A DNA stretch of 27,051 nucleotides from CAZDGK01 sp964505035 (lineage in GTDB: Bacteria; Patescibacteriota; Saccharimonadia; UBA4664), in the NCBI GenBank assembly GCA_964505035.1, contig CAZDGK010000013.1, positions 1 through 27,051 of the forward strand, given 5' to 3'. How positions within the stretch are numbered: the first letter of the stretch is position 1; every line of letters starts with the position of its first letter. Position numbers and translations under genes: made by a program. Below the pieces are notes generated by a model. The model did not search any database. It saw nothing but the letters and a program-made list of their open reading frames with translations, and had not been told where the DNA came from. Positions 12,832-20,265 of this stretch are shown here, one piece after another.

Positions 12832-13179
12832 TCAGCCGTAGCCGAGTGGTATAAAGCTGCCCGTCATGTCCTGGACGGGCACAGCTGGCTCCAGATAGAG
12901 CCGAGTTTCCAGGGCGCTGGCTACTGTCTTGAGGAGCTCGTCCAGAGCCAGCTCGCTACACAGGTCGTAGAAAATCACAAACCAGTCCGGTTGCCCCGGC
13001 ACCGTAATGATCTCAGTCCGGCCGTAGCCCGGCTGGCCGCACAGTCTAGCCGCCAAGCGGGCGCGAAACCGGTCCGCCAGCTTGGCCGCCCTGCCGTCGT
13101 GCGCCAGCCCCATCGCCATGACCCGGCCCGCTTTGGCCGTGACCTTGAGCGCGTGGACTGCCCCGTCGCGTCGTGGCAT
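12832..13179 (-). CDS. Hypothetical 115-residue protein
   Basis: AGGGAG lies six bases before the ATG at 13179. The protein begins MPRRDGAVHALKVTAKAGRV and reads as an alpha/beta fold: a basic helix (RAAKLADRFRARLAARLCG), strands around RTEIITVPGQPDWFVIFYDL, a helix (ELALDELLKTVASALETRLY) and a short C-terminal tail. It is soluble with no signal sequence. It is divergent from the gene at 13325 across a 145-base AT-rich intergenic region and shares the 12-bp hairpin with its convergent neighbour. The family is not recognised. Confidence 0.7.
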   Translation of the reverse strand: MPRRDGAVHALKVTAKAGRVMAMGLAHDGRAAKLADRFRARLAARLCGQPGYGRTEIITVPGQPDWFVIFYDLCSELALDELLKTVASALETRLYLEPAVPVQDMTGSFIPLGYG

Positions 13180-13264
13180 AAGGTACTCCCTTCACGGGTC
13201 GTAAAAACCACATGGTCCCATAATTAATGAATTAGCCCGAGCCTGTCTATGGTGATATACATTA

Positions 13265-13299
13265 TTGACATTACCATAAAAATATGATAATGTTATAGC
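13265..13299 (+). promoter_or_regulatory. Promoter region of the gene at 13325
   Basis: TTGACA (13265-13270) is a perfect -35. GATAAT (13286-13291) at 15 bases or the extended -10 TGTTATAGC (13291-13299) are the candidate -10 elements. The minus-strand gene at 13179 would be driven from the same AT-rich region, where TAGACA-17-TAATTA is the best pair seen. Confidence 0.55.
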
Positions 13300-13324
13300 A
13301 CTGCCCCGTCACCTAGGAGGAGAC

Positions 13325-13612
13325 ATGACCACACCGGTCAAGGATCAGGACGAGCTCGACCGCCTCGCCGAACAGGAGAGGCAGGCCTGGGCGGCGGACC
13401 CGGAGGGCATCCGGGACGCCTACGCTTCCGAGGAAGTGGCGAAACTCACGGAGGAGGAGAGGACCTGGCTGGACTCCCTGCTGGGGATGTCCACCGACGA
13501 GCGGCCCGACGCCCTCGTCGGCTACCTCTACAAGAGGAGCCCCGTGCTCAACACCACCGGCGCAGTCATCGTCGCCATCGCGGAGTGGATCGTCTCAGTC
13601 CGTCAGCAGTAG
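13325..13612 (+). CDS. Small acidic helical protein
   Basis: AGGAGG (13315-13320) immediately precedes the ATG. The 95-residue protein is acidic and Glu/Asp/Ala-rich with long helices (DELDRLAEQERQAWAADPEG, ASEEVAKLTEEERTWLDSLL) and a more hydrophobic C-terminal segment (TGAVIVAIAEWIVSVRQQ) too short to be a sure membrane helix. It is a single-gene unit with its own promoter and a complete intrinsic terminator. The family is not recognised. Confidence 0.7.
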   Translation: MTTPVKDQDELDRLAEQERQAWAADPEGIRDAYASEEVAKLTEEERTWLDSLLGMSTDERPDALVGYLYKRSPVLNTTGAVIVAIAEWIVSVRQQ

Positions 13613-13630
13613 GGACTATGCCCGTCCCGG

Positions 13631-13660
13631 CCCCCGGTCACCCGACCGGGGGTTCTTCTT
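13631..13660 (+). terminator. Intrinsic terminator
   Basis: CCCCCGGT (13631-13638) pairs with ACCGGGGG (13645-13652), followed by the T-rich TTCTTCTTATATTT. It closes the gene at 13325 just before the convergent SGNH gene. Confidence 0.85.
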
Positions 13661-13664
13661 ATAT

Positions 13665-14594
13665 TTAGGGGAACAATTGCTGGACCAGGGGCGCCAGCTC
13701 ATTGGCCCAAATTTGGTAGCCAGTAGTATTGGGGTGAGTGTGGTCGATGGTGTTGGCGTCGGCGGCCGCCGTGTCGGCCAGTGGCGCGAAGCGGATCGCC
13801 TTGCCCTGGGCCTGCAGACCTTGGACATAGGTCTTCGTGAGGTCCTCCAGCTCCGGATGCCACTGAGCCTCACCGCTCACGATAATCTTGGCCGCCGGCT
13901 TGGTCTGCCACACCAGCTGAATCCACTGCTCCATATAGCTCTCAATGTCGGCATCAGTTAGGCTGTGGTTAGTATAGTCGTTGCCGCCACCTTGCATGAT
14001 GACCAGGTCCGGAGTGTAGGTATTGAGCCAGCCAGCCGTCTGCGGATACATGGTGCCGCCGCCACAAGGTGACACCTCGATGCAGGCGCCGCTCGAACCC
14101 GCTTCGTCCTGGTCGGCCAGCGACGAGTTGCCCACCTGGTAGGGGCCAACGTAGTCGATGGTGTAGCCGGCCAGCAGGTTAAGCAAATTCAACCGGTAAC
14201 CGTTGGCGGTGGGTAGGTACAGGCCCGCGACATTGCCGTTCACGCCGCCCTGGGTCATGGAGTCGCCCAGCGGCATGATCTTCAGGTGGTGATTGCCCGG
14301 CGTGGGCGTGGGGGTGGCAGTTGGTGTCGGGGTAGCCGTGGGCGTCGGCGTGGCGGACGGCGTCGGCGTGGGGCTCGGCGTCGGTGCGACGCCAAACACC
14401 ACCATGTGGCCGCCGATGGCGCTGGCATTGCTGCCGAGGCTGGCATTGCCGGTCAAGGTGGCGCCGCTCAGCTCGAACTCGGCCGCCGGTCCCGCCGCGA
14501 ACACCCGCGCCACCAGATATCCCGCACCCACCAGCAGCCCGGCCACGATCAGCCCTCTGCGCCAGCCCAGTGATGTTACTCGCTCAATCATCAT
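13665..14594 (-). CDS. Anchored, exported SGNH/GDSL hydrolase
   Basis: This is a 309-residue protein. Residues 13-33 are a signal anchor. Residues 35-68 (GPAAEFELSGATLTGN, ending ASAIGGHMVVFG) repeat the module of the beta-helix protein at 5443-6564. Residues 70-100 are a TPTP linker. Residues 104-309 are an SGNH hydrolase: block I LKIMPLGDSMTQG with nucleophile Ser112, block III QGGGND with Asn205, and block V DHTHPNTTGY with Asp284 and His287. Two cysteines (in ACIEVSPCGGG) may pair. The enzyme class cleaves esters, in surface settings often acetyl groups of polysaccharides or lipids; the substrate here is unknown. Its start overlaps the stop of the TfoX-N gene by four bases (ATGA), so the two are translationally coupled. 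Confidence 0.9.
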   Translation of the reverse strand: MMIERVTSLGWRRGLIVAGLLVGAGYLVARVFAAGPAAEFELSGATLTGNASLGSNASAIGGHMVVFGVAPTPSPTPTPSATPTPTATPTPTATPTPTPGNHHLKIMPLGDSMTQGGVNGNVAGLYLPTANGYRLNLLNLLAGYTIDYVGPYQVGNSSLADQDEAGSSGACIEVSPCGGGTMYPQTAGWLNTYTPDLVIMQGGGNDYTNHSLTDADIESYMEQWIQLVWQTKPAAKIIVSGEAQWHPELEDLTKTYVQGLQAQGKAIRFAPLADTAAADANTIDHTHPNTTGYQIWANELAPLVQQLFP

Positions 14595-14932
14595 TTCTGC
14601 TTCGGCGGCAATGACTCTATGTAGTCCAGCGCCCGCTCAAGCCATGTTCGCAGCACTGCTTCATCCCCGCGGACGGCGGCCGGCACCACCCAGAAGCCGG
14701 TCATCGGCCGGCCCGGCATTGGCTCAAATCCCTCAGCGTGGTAGGTGTTCACAAACTCAGCCGCGTCCGCCTCGCTCAGCTTTAGTACAACATCGTCGCC
14801 GTAGGTGCCGGCGGCCATCCGCCCGTTCACAAACGCCGCATTGTGGCCAAACATCGGCTTCACCGTCACTTGCGGATAGGTGCTGACAAACTGCGCAAAC
14901 CATGCCTTGGCCTCGGGCGAACCTGGCGTCAT
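14591..14932 (-). CDS. TfoX/Sxy N-terminal domain protein
   Basis: AGAGG sits seven bases before the third Met of the frame (14932) and only one base from the first (14938), so 14932 is preferred: 113 residues beginning MTPGSPEAKAWFAQ. The family pattern is clear: VTVKPMFGHNAAFVNGRMAA, then GDDVVLKLSEADAAEF, then MPGRPMTGFWVVP and a final helix. This is the stand-alone N-terminal domain of TfoX/Sxy, proteins known in Gammaproteobacteria as competence regulators; stand-alone copies are common in other bacteria and their role is not established. The C-terminal TfoX domain is missing. It overlaps the SGNH hydrolase gene by ATGA, a pairing that does not itself suggest competence. Confidence 0.87.
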   Translation of the reverse strand: MTPGSPEAKAWFAQFVSTYPQVTVKPMFGHNAAFVNGRMAAGTYGDDVVLKLSEADAAEFVNTYHAEGFEPMPGRPMTGFWVVPAAVRGDEAVLRTWLERALDYIESLPPKQK

Positions 14933-14981
14933 CTTCATACCTCTTATACTACACCATCCAGCCCTCGGCGATTATTCGCAG

Positions 14982-14987
14982 TATAAT
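14982..14987 (+). promoter_or_regulatory. -10 element of the gene at 15016
   Basis: A perfect TATAAT with no good -35 at the usual distance. It predicts a leader of about 22 bases containing GAGGG (15001-15005). Confidence 0.45.
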
Positions 14988-15015
14988 GAAGCCATAACAT
15001 GAGGGCATCATCAAC

Positions 15016-15198
15016 ATGAGAGGCAATACCGGTTTCAACAAAGGTGGCGACGTCGTCTACGGCCTAGGCGTTCTCGGCGCGCTGGTTTATTACATTCAGA
15101 CCGCTACCTCGTTCTGGGACGGCGTCGTGGGCGTGTTTCAGGCTATCGTGTGGCCGGCCTTTCTGGTCTACCACCTGCTCGGCTTCCTGCACGCCTAG
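15016..15198 (+). CDS. Small (60-residue) membrane protein
   Basis: The protein starts MRGNTGFNKGGDVVYGLGVL and is largely hydrophobic: one segment GLGVLGALVYYIQTAT and a second GVFQAIVWPAFLVYHLLGFL, joined by SFWDGVVG. This is likely a two-helix hairpin in the membrane. From memory, very similar small proteins ('GALVYYIQ.A..F...GIFKAI.WPAFLVY') are common in Patescibacteria genomes, always uncharacterised; that supports both reality and origin. The AGGG is rather far (about ten bases) from the ATG. It converges on the DUF1905 gene with only three bases between stops. Confidence 0.75.
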   Translation: MRGNTGFNKGGDVVYGLGVLGALVYYIQTATSFWDGVVGVFQAIVWPAFLVYHLLGFLHA

Positions 15199-15201
15199 CG
15201 G

Positions 15202-15468
15202 CTACTTCAGGCGCTCAAGCAGTACCACCGTCACACTGTCGCCCGCGTCCTTGCCCAGAGCGGCCCGCCGCTCGGCGTTGACGGGCAGCATGTGCTGGCC
15301 ATCGCCCATAGCCATAAACGAGCCGGTAAATGGCTGGCCGTCCATGGTGCCCCGCACCTTCACGAGGCCGCGGGTGCCGAAGAATTCGGCGGAGTCTGGC
15401 ATCAGCAAGTACGTCCAGCCGCCCTTGTGCGGCATACGGTGCAGTTCCGATCTAAATTCTTTGTGCAT
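15202..15468 (-). CDS. DUF1905 family protein
   Basis: The frame opens at a TTG at 15474, but the ATG at 15468 is preferred, giving 88 residues. The family pattern is complete: FRSELHRM, GWTYLLMPDSAEFFGTRGLV, VKVRGTMDGQPFTGSFMAMG, DGQHMLPVNAERRAALGKDA and GDSVTVVLLE. DUF1905 is a small beta-barrel domain of unknown biochemical role, found alone or fused to a YdeI-like domain. There is no Shine-Dalgarno site; TATTAT (15480-15475) ends six bases before the ATG. That -10 directly follows the terminator hairpin of the upstream gene, so readthrough from that gene is an alternative way of expression. Confidence 0.88.
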   Translation of the reverse strand: MHKEFRSELHRMPHKGGWTYLLMPDSAEFFGTRGLVKVRGTMDGQPFTGSFMAMGDGQHMLPVNAERRAALGKDAGDSVTVVLLERLK

Positions 15469-15481
15469 ATCCAAATAATAT

Positions 15482-15513
15482 ACGACCGGACGCCCTCGTG
15501 CGCGTCCGGTCGT
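15482..15513 (-). terminator. Perfect 12-bp hairpin followed by T-rich sequence
   Basis: ACGACCGGACGC (15482-15493) and GCGTCCGGTCGT (15502-15513) pair fully around an 8-base loop. On the minus strand ATATTATTTGG follows, so it terminates the gene ending at 15521, while the same T-rich stretch provides the -10 of the DUF1905 gene. Confidence 0.75.
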
Positions 15514-15520
15514 GGTGGTG

Positions 15521-15715
15521 CTAGATGGTCGAGGCGGTCGTGTTGTTCACGTACTCCTCGACCACGGCTTCCCAGTCATCTTCTGGGCGGATGATGATCT
15601 CGATTTGCTCGGGCGTGACCGTCCTCACCGGTTGTTGGTGAGCCTGGGCCAGGTTCCACATCTGGTGGAAGGCGCAGTAGATCGACTGCCCGGGCGGCAT
15701 GCTGTAATCGAGCAT
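15521..15715 (-). CDS. Small hypothetical protein
   Basis: The frame opens at 15760, but GAAGGG lies six bases before the ATG at 15715, giving 64 residues beginning MLDYSMPPGQSIYCAFHQMW. The sequence continues with a helix (NLAQAHQQP), a beta segment (PEQIEIIIRPEDDW) and an acidic end (EAVVEEYVNNTTASTI). No signal or membrane helix. It is bounded by a TTTACT/CATAAT promoter and a strong hairpin. The family is not recognised. Confidence 0.6.
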   Translation of the reverse strand: MLDYSMPPGQSIYCAFHQMWNLAQAHQQPVRTVTPEQIEIIIRPEDDWEAVVEEYVNNTTASTI

Positions 15716-15766
15716 TTCGTGCCCTTCTGTGCGTGGCAGCAGTCTGGGTGACGGCTGCATTTATTC

Positions 15767-15795
15767 ATTATGACACAGCAATGACCAATAGTAAA
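15767..15795 (-). promoter_or_regulatory. Promoter of the gene ending at 15521
   Basis: On the minus strand TTTACT (15795-15790), 17 bases and CATAAT (15772-15767), also an extended -10 (TGTCATAAT). Confidence 0.6.
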
Positions 15796-15814
15796 TAATT
15801 ATTGGCACTGGATA

Positions 15815-17431
15815 TCAAGCGGTGGCTTTGGTACGAGCGTGACTCACGGGCAGTCCAAAGCTGATAGTAGTGCCCTGGTCTTCCACCGATGACTCAAGCC
15901 ACATCCGGCCGCCCATTCGCTCAACCAGCATTTTCGAAATATACAGGCCTAGCCCGGAGCCCACCACATCGTCAGCCGTTCGCGCCTGCTGAAATTTCCT
16001 AAAGAGCAGCCGTTGCTGTTCCGGCGTCATACCGCGGCCGGTGTCGCTCACCATTACTACGACTTCGTGACCGCTGCGCACCGCCCGAATGGTCACACCG
16101 CCCGTCTCCGTAAACTTCATGGCGTTGCCGGCCAAGTTGTAGACCACTTGCTGCACCCGCTCGGGGTCGGCCATGACATGCGGCAAGTTGGCCGGGATCT
16201 CGGCCTTGATGGTCAGGTGCTTCTCGGCGGCCAGGGCCTCCAGCTCTTTCACGACGATATTAATGGGGTCGTGCAGGGTCATGGGTCGCGGCGCGAATGG
16301 TAGCTTGCCCTGCTCGAGCCGGGCTGCATCGAGGAAGTTCGAGACCATTTTGATCAGCCGCACGCTCGAGTCGTGGATGTCATTGGTGAGACGGGTCAGG
16401 TCGGCGTCGTTTTTCGGTCCGTAGTACATGCCAAGCATTTGGCTATTGCCACGGATGGCGGCCAGCGGCGTGCGCAGCTCGTGGCTGGCAATCGAGAAAA
16501 ACTCGTTCTTTAGCTGGATCGTCCGGTCGCGGCTGACGATCTGATTGGTCGTATAGATCGCCACGACTATCGCCATCAGGGTGACAATGAGCACCACTAT
16601 CAGATAGAAGCCCAGCGTGCGCCCAGCCTCCTGGAAGGCGTCACGCGGCAGCTCGACCCGCGCCATCAGCAGCGGCCGGCCGTACACATCGGCCACCACC
16701 CGGTAGCCGGCGATCCGGCTGCTGCTAAGTGGGCGCACCACGGCAGTGCTGACGTCGGCCGTCGCCTGCGCACGGACAGCCTCGGCGTCGTCGGGCAGCG
16801 TGTTGGATAGGGGATAGTAGTTGAGTGTCAGGTGCGTCAGGTTGGCCAGCTTGGTGATCTCGGCCGGCGACAGGTATTCGGCAAACACCAGCGTGCCCCG
16901 GACTGGCCCTTCGCCGTCGCTGCGCAGAATGGGCTTGGCCACCAGAAACACCGGGCCAGACGCCGTCGCGAGAAATCCGCGCCGGTCGCTGGTGGTAGTG
17001 CGAGCCAGCAGGCTGCTGCCCGGCTTGAAGGCTGCCGGTAGCTCCGGCGGCATCGTGATATCGGCGCCGCTGACGGTGTCCACAGCCTTTTCCAGCACGA
17101 GCTGCTGCTGATCATTATAAAAGAGCATGAAATTGATGCCCAAGCTAGACAGCGAGCTATTTTGCAGATTCGACACCTGGAAGGCCTGGTTTTGGTCTAC
17201 GATAAACTGGTAGAGATCGTCCCACGACGACCAGTCAGTTAGCTTAACGTTGAGCTCGTCCACGCGGTTTTTCGCCGCATCCACGGCCCGGCCAGCGTTT
17301 TCGCGCACATCGGCCGCCTCGATTTTGGCATACTGCTGCTGCACTAGTGTGACGGTTGCCAGATACGTCAAACCAACCGTGACGGCAAAAATCACCACCA
17401 CGAGCCCCAGTATCTTAAACCGCTCGCTCAT
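15815..17431 (-). CDS. Membrane sensor histidine kinase with a CHASE4-like sensor
   Basis: The start is set at the ATG at 17431 (538 residues); the frame opens earlier, but the preceding codons look non-coding and a -10 lies six bases upstream of 17431. Domains: membrane helix 7-29; extracytoplasmic region 30-272 containing KLTDWSSWDDLYQFIVDQNQ (63-82), the hallmark of CHASE4; membrane helix 274-298; then almost at once the phospho-acceptor helix FFSIASHELRTPLAAIRGNS (His317). There is no room for a HAMP domain. The ATPase domain shows the N box (VVYNLAGNAMKF), G1 (VSDTGRGM), F box (LLFRKFQQ) and G2 (GSGLGLYISKML). All residues needed for autophosphorylation are present. It is divergent from a second kinase, and no response regulator lies in the window, so its partner is elsewhere. 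Confidence 0.92.
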   Translation of the reverse strand: MSERFKILGLVVVIFAVTVGLTYLATVTLVQQQYAKIEAADVRENAGRAVDAAKNRVDELNVKLTDWSSWDDLYQFIVDQNQAFQVSNLQNSSLSSLGINFMLFYNDQQQLVLEKAVDTVSGADITMPPELPAAFKPGSSLLARTTTSDRRGFLATASGPVFLVAKPILRSDGEGPVRGTLVFAEYLSPAEITKLANLTHLTLNYYPLSNTLPDDAEAVRAQATADVSTAVVRPLSSSRIAGYRVVADVYGRPLLMARVELPRDAFQEAGRTLGFYLIVVLIVTLMAIVVAIYTTNQIVSRDRTIQLKNEFFSIASHELRTPLAAIRGNSQMLGMYYGPKNDADLTRLTNDIHDSSVRLIKMVSNFLDAARLEQGKLPFAPRPMTLHDPINIVVKELEALAAEKHLTIKAEIPANLPHVMADPERVQQVVYNLAGNAMKFTETGGVTIRAVRSGHEVVVMVSDTGRGMTPEQQRLLFRKFQQARTADDVVGSGLGLYISKMLVERMGGRMWLESSVEDQGTTISFGLPVSHARTKATA

Positions 17432-17437
17432 GTCATT

Positions 17438-17443
17438 ATCATA
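17438..17443 (-). promoter_or_regulatory. -10 element with leaderless geometry for the CHASE4 kinase
   Basis: On the minus strand TATGAT is followed by AATGAC and the ATG at 17431. The rest of the 126-base divergent region 17432-17557 has CATAAT (17532-17537) as a possible -10 for the plus-strand kinase, with no clear -35 on either strand. CATAAGC (17451-17457) and GCTTATG (17538-17544) are an inverted pair near the two starts. Confidence 0.4.
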
Positions 17444-17557
17444 CCGCAAGCATAAGCGTAACCGAAAAAATGTTCGGAGCCAGCAGCGATTCACTTGCCC
17501 AAACCGTCTGAACCCGCTAGTGTAAAGAAGTCATAATGCTTATGGTTGGCTTAACAT

Positions 17558-20265
17558 ATGAATCTGCGCAATTGGTTTCCCGCTCGTAGCATCCGGACTC
17601 AGCTCGTCATCCTGCTCTTTAGCGTCACCGCCATTATTCTAGTCTTCCTCAGCTATCTGGGTGTCACCTCCGTGCTGTCGTACGGTGGCAAGACCCAAAA
17701 CATCACCGGCAATGCCATGAAGGCTCGCGTCGAGCAGTTCCTGATCCAAACCACTACCGCTACAGCCGAGAAAAACAGCATTATCCTGCACAACATCCAG
17801 GACGAAGATGCTCGCGCCGCCACCTATGCCACCTCCGTGTTTGAGACGCCTAGCCTCTACGACCAGACCTACTGGAAGTTCGACCAGCACGTCACCAAAG
17901 TCGCCAGTTCCAATTATGCCAACCCTCAGTCGGAACCCGGGTCGGTCTACATCCCATCGGCCATCAAGCCCACCGCCCAGCTTAAGCGCGAAATTGAGCT
18001 AACAACCTACTTTGACGACCTATTCCCGCTCATCCTCGTCAAGGAGCCCAATGTCGTAGCGGCCTACTTCATTGGCACCCAGGGCGACACCAAATACTAC
18101 CCCAACATCGGCCTCGGCGGCTTCCTGCCCGCCGACTACACCCCCGTCACTGATGTGTTCTTTGCGCCGGTAACACCAGACAACGACCCGGATAAGACCT
18201 TCAAATGGTCGGTCGTCTACGACGACCCGGCCGGCAATGGTTTACTACTGAGTGCATTGAACCCTGTTTATACAAAAGACCACGGCTTTAAGGGTGTGGT
18301 TGATCTGGATATAACCCTCAATAACATCGCCAAAAACATCGAAAGCTACACGCCAATCGAGAGCTCATACGCCTTCCTCATTGACCAGAGCGGCCGCACC
18401 ATCGCTCTGCCGGCCCAAGGGTACACCGACATCCTGGGCCGGGCCCAAAAGGACAAAGAATTTGGCCCGGACCTCAAGGACGTCAAAGGTGNNNNNNNNN
18501 NNNNNNNNNNNNNNNNNNNNNNNNNNNNNNNNNNNNNNNNNNNNNNNNNNNNNNNNNNNNNNNNNNNNNNNNNNNNNNNNNNNNNNNNNNNGGCCGGGCC
18601 CAAAAGGACAAAGAATTTGGCCCGGACCTCAAGGACGTCAAAGGTGATTTCGGCACCGTTCTGACCAGCATGCGGGCCGGCAAGAGCGGCTTTAGCGCCG
18701 TCAAGGCTGGTAACCGTGATCTCTACGTCGCCTACGCACCCGTCGCTGGCACTACCTTTAGCCTCGGCATCGCCGCCAAGCAAAGCACGCTCCTGAGTGT
18801 GGTCGCCGACCTCCAGAAGCAGGTCAAGAACACCACCGACGAAATGGTCTACAGCCGCATCCTGCCGTTTGGTGCCGGCCTCCTGGTGCTCGTCTGGATC
18901 CTCAGCTTCTTCTTCATCAAGCGCTACACCGACCCGCTCAAGCAACTAACCGCCACCACCGCCCAGCTATCCGGTGGCAACTTCGATGTGCAGCCAGCCA
19001 AGGTCAGCTTGGACAATGAAATCGGCCAGCTGGCCAGCTCATTCAACTCCATGGTGGCCGACCTCAAGGCCTCGCACACCAAGATTGAGGACCAGAACAA
19101 AGAGCTTATTCGCGAGCAGCTGCGGCTGAAGGCCTCCATCAACTCCATGCCGTTTGGCTTCGCCATCGTCAACCCCGAGAATGAAATCGTCTTCCACAAC
19201 GCCGTGCTCGCGCACCTCATGAACCGCGACATCCCAGACACACCGGCCGCCTCGCGCCGCGTGCTGGAAGCCGTCAGCACTGAGTACAAGGCTACAATTG
19301 ACCTGCTCTCCTGCCTCAAGACGACGCTCGACAGCCGCCAGCCCACCGAGCACGGCGTCGAGATCGGCCCGCGCTTCTTCCGCTTCTTCTTCGCCCCGAT
19401 CATCGACGAGGTCGATGGCGCCGAGCAGGCCATCGGTACTGTCATGGTCATGGAGGACACCACTGAAGCCCGGGCCATGGAGCGCTCCCGAGACGAGTTC
19501 TTTAGCATCGCCAGTCACGAGCTGCGCACCCCGCTGACCGCCATCCGCGGCAACTCGAAGATGATCATTGACTACTTTGGCGACCAGCTCAAGGATCCCT
19601 CGCTCAAGGAAATGGTGGGCGACATTCACGAGTCCAGCCTGCGCCTCATCACCATCGTCAATGACTTCCTCGACACCTCCAGGCTCGAGCAGGGCAAGAT
19701 GGTCTTCAAGAAAGAGAGCCTCAACCTGCCCGACCTCATGGCCAAGACCATCCGCGAGTTTGACGCCGATGACACTCGCAATGGCAACGTCCTCGAGTTT
19801 AAGCCGGCCGACACACCCATCCCGGCTGTCATGGCGGATGCCGAGCGAGTGCAGCAGATCATCATCAACTTGCTGAGTAATGCCTTCAAGTTTACCGACA
19901 AAGGCGTCGTGACCATCGCGCTAGGCCTGAGTGGCCCCGACAAGATCAAAATCTCCGTAGCCGATACTGGCAAGGGCATCCCCATGGAGTCGCAGCACCT
20001 ACTGTTCCACAAGTTCCAGCAAGCCTCCAACAACATTCTTACCCGCGACAACACCCGTAGCACCGGTCTGGGCCTCTACATCTCCAAGCTCATGGCCGAG
20101 GGCATGGGCGGCCGCCTCTACCTCGAGTCAACCGAGGTGGACAAGGGTTCGGTCTTTGCCCTCGAGCTGCCAGTGGGTGAGGCGGGTGGTGTCGAACCCG
20201 CTAAGCCTGCCCGCAAATCAGCTGCCGAGTCAAAGAATGTGAGCGTCAAGGTCAAGCCGTCCTAG
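17558..20265 (+). CDS. Membrane sensor histidine kinase, dCache-HAMP-PAS type (split by an artefactual N gap)
   Basis: The gene is interrupted by 100 Ns at 18492-18591 flanked by identical 55-bp copies. Removing 155 bases (one copy plus Ns) joins both parts in one frame of 851 codons, 850 residues. Domains in the joined protein: membrane helix 15-37; large extracytoplasmic region about 44-380 of dCache type (strands such as VVAAYFIGTQGDTKYYPNIG and the closing LYVAYAPVAGTTFSLGIAAK); membrane helix 384-404; HAMP about 405-460 (RYTDPLKQLTATTAQLSGGN, EIGQLASSFNSMVADLK); PAS-like about 475-590 (SMPFGFAIVNPENEIVFHNA); HisKA with SIASHELRTPLTAIRGN (His602); ATPase with N box (NLLSNAFKF), G1 (VADTGKGI), F box (LLFHKFQQA) and G2 (STGLGLYISKLM). 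No Shine-Dalgarno site precedes the ATG. No cognate response regulator is in the window. Confidence 0.92.
18437..18646 (+). other. 100-N gap flanked by an identical 55-bp duplicate (assembly artefact)
   Basis: Bases 18437-18491 and 18592-18646 are identical over 55 bases (both start GGCCGGGCCCAAAAGG and end GACGTCAAAGGTG), with exactly 100 Ns between. This is what results when two contigs sharing an assembly overlap are joined with a fixed-size gap. Collapsing it restores the kinase reading frame. Confidence 0.9.

Noticed and set aside
14286..14400. Dense short repeats that might suggest a CRISPR array or minisatellite
   Set aside because: The repeats are short, without spacers of fixed length, and are explained by the TPTP linker of the SGNH hydrolase.
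17451..17544. CATAAGC/GCTTATG inverted pair in the divergent kinase region, also at 219 and 21424, as a shared operator
   Set aside because: A 7-mer is expected about three times by chance in 27 kb on both strands; four hits do not stand out, and the flanking bases do not agree.
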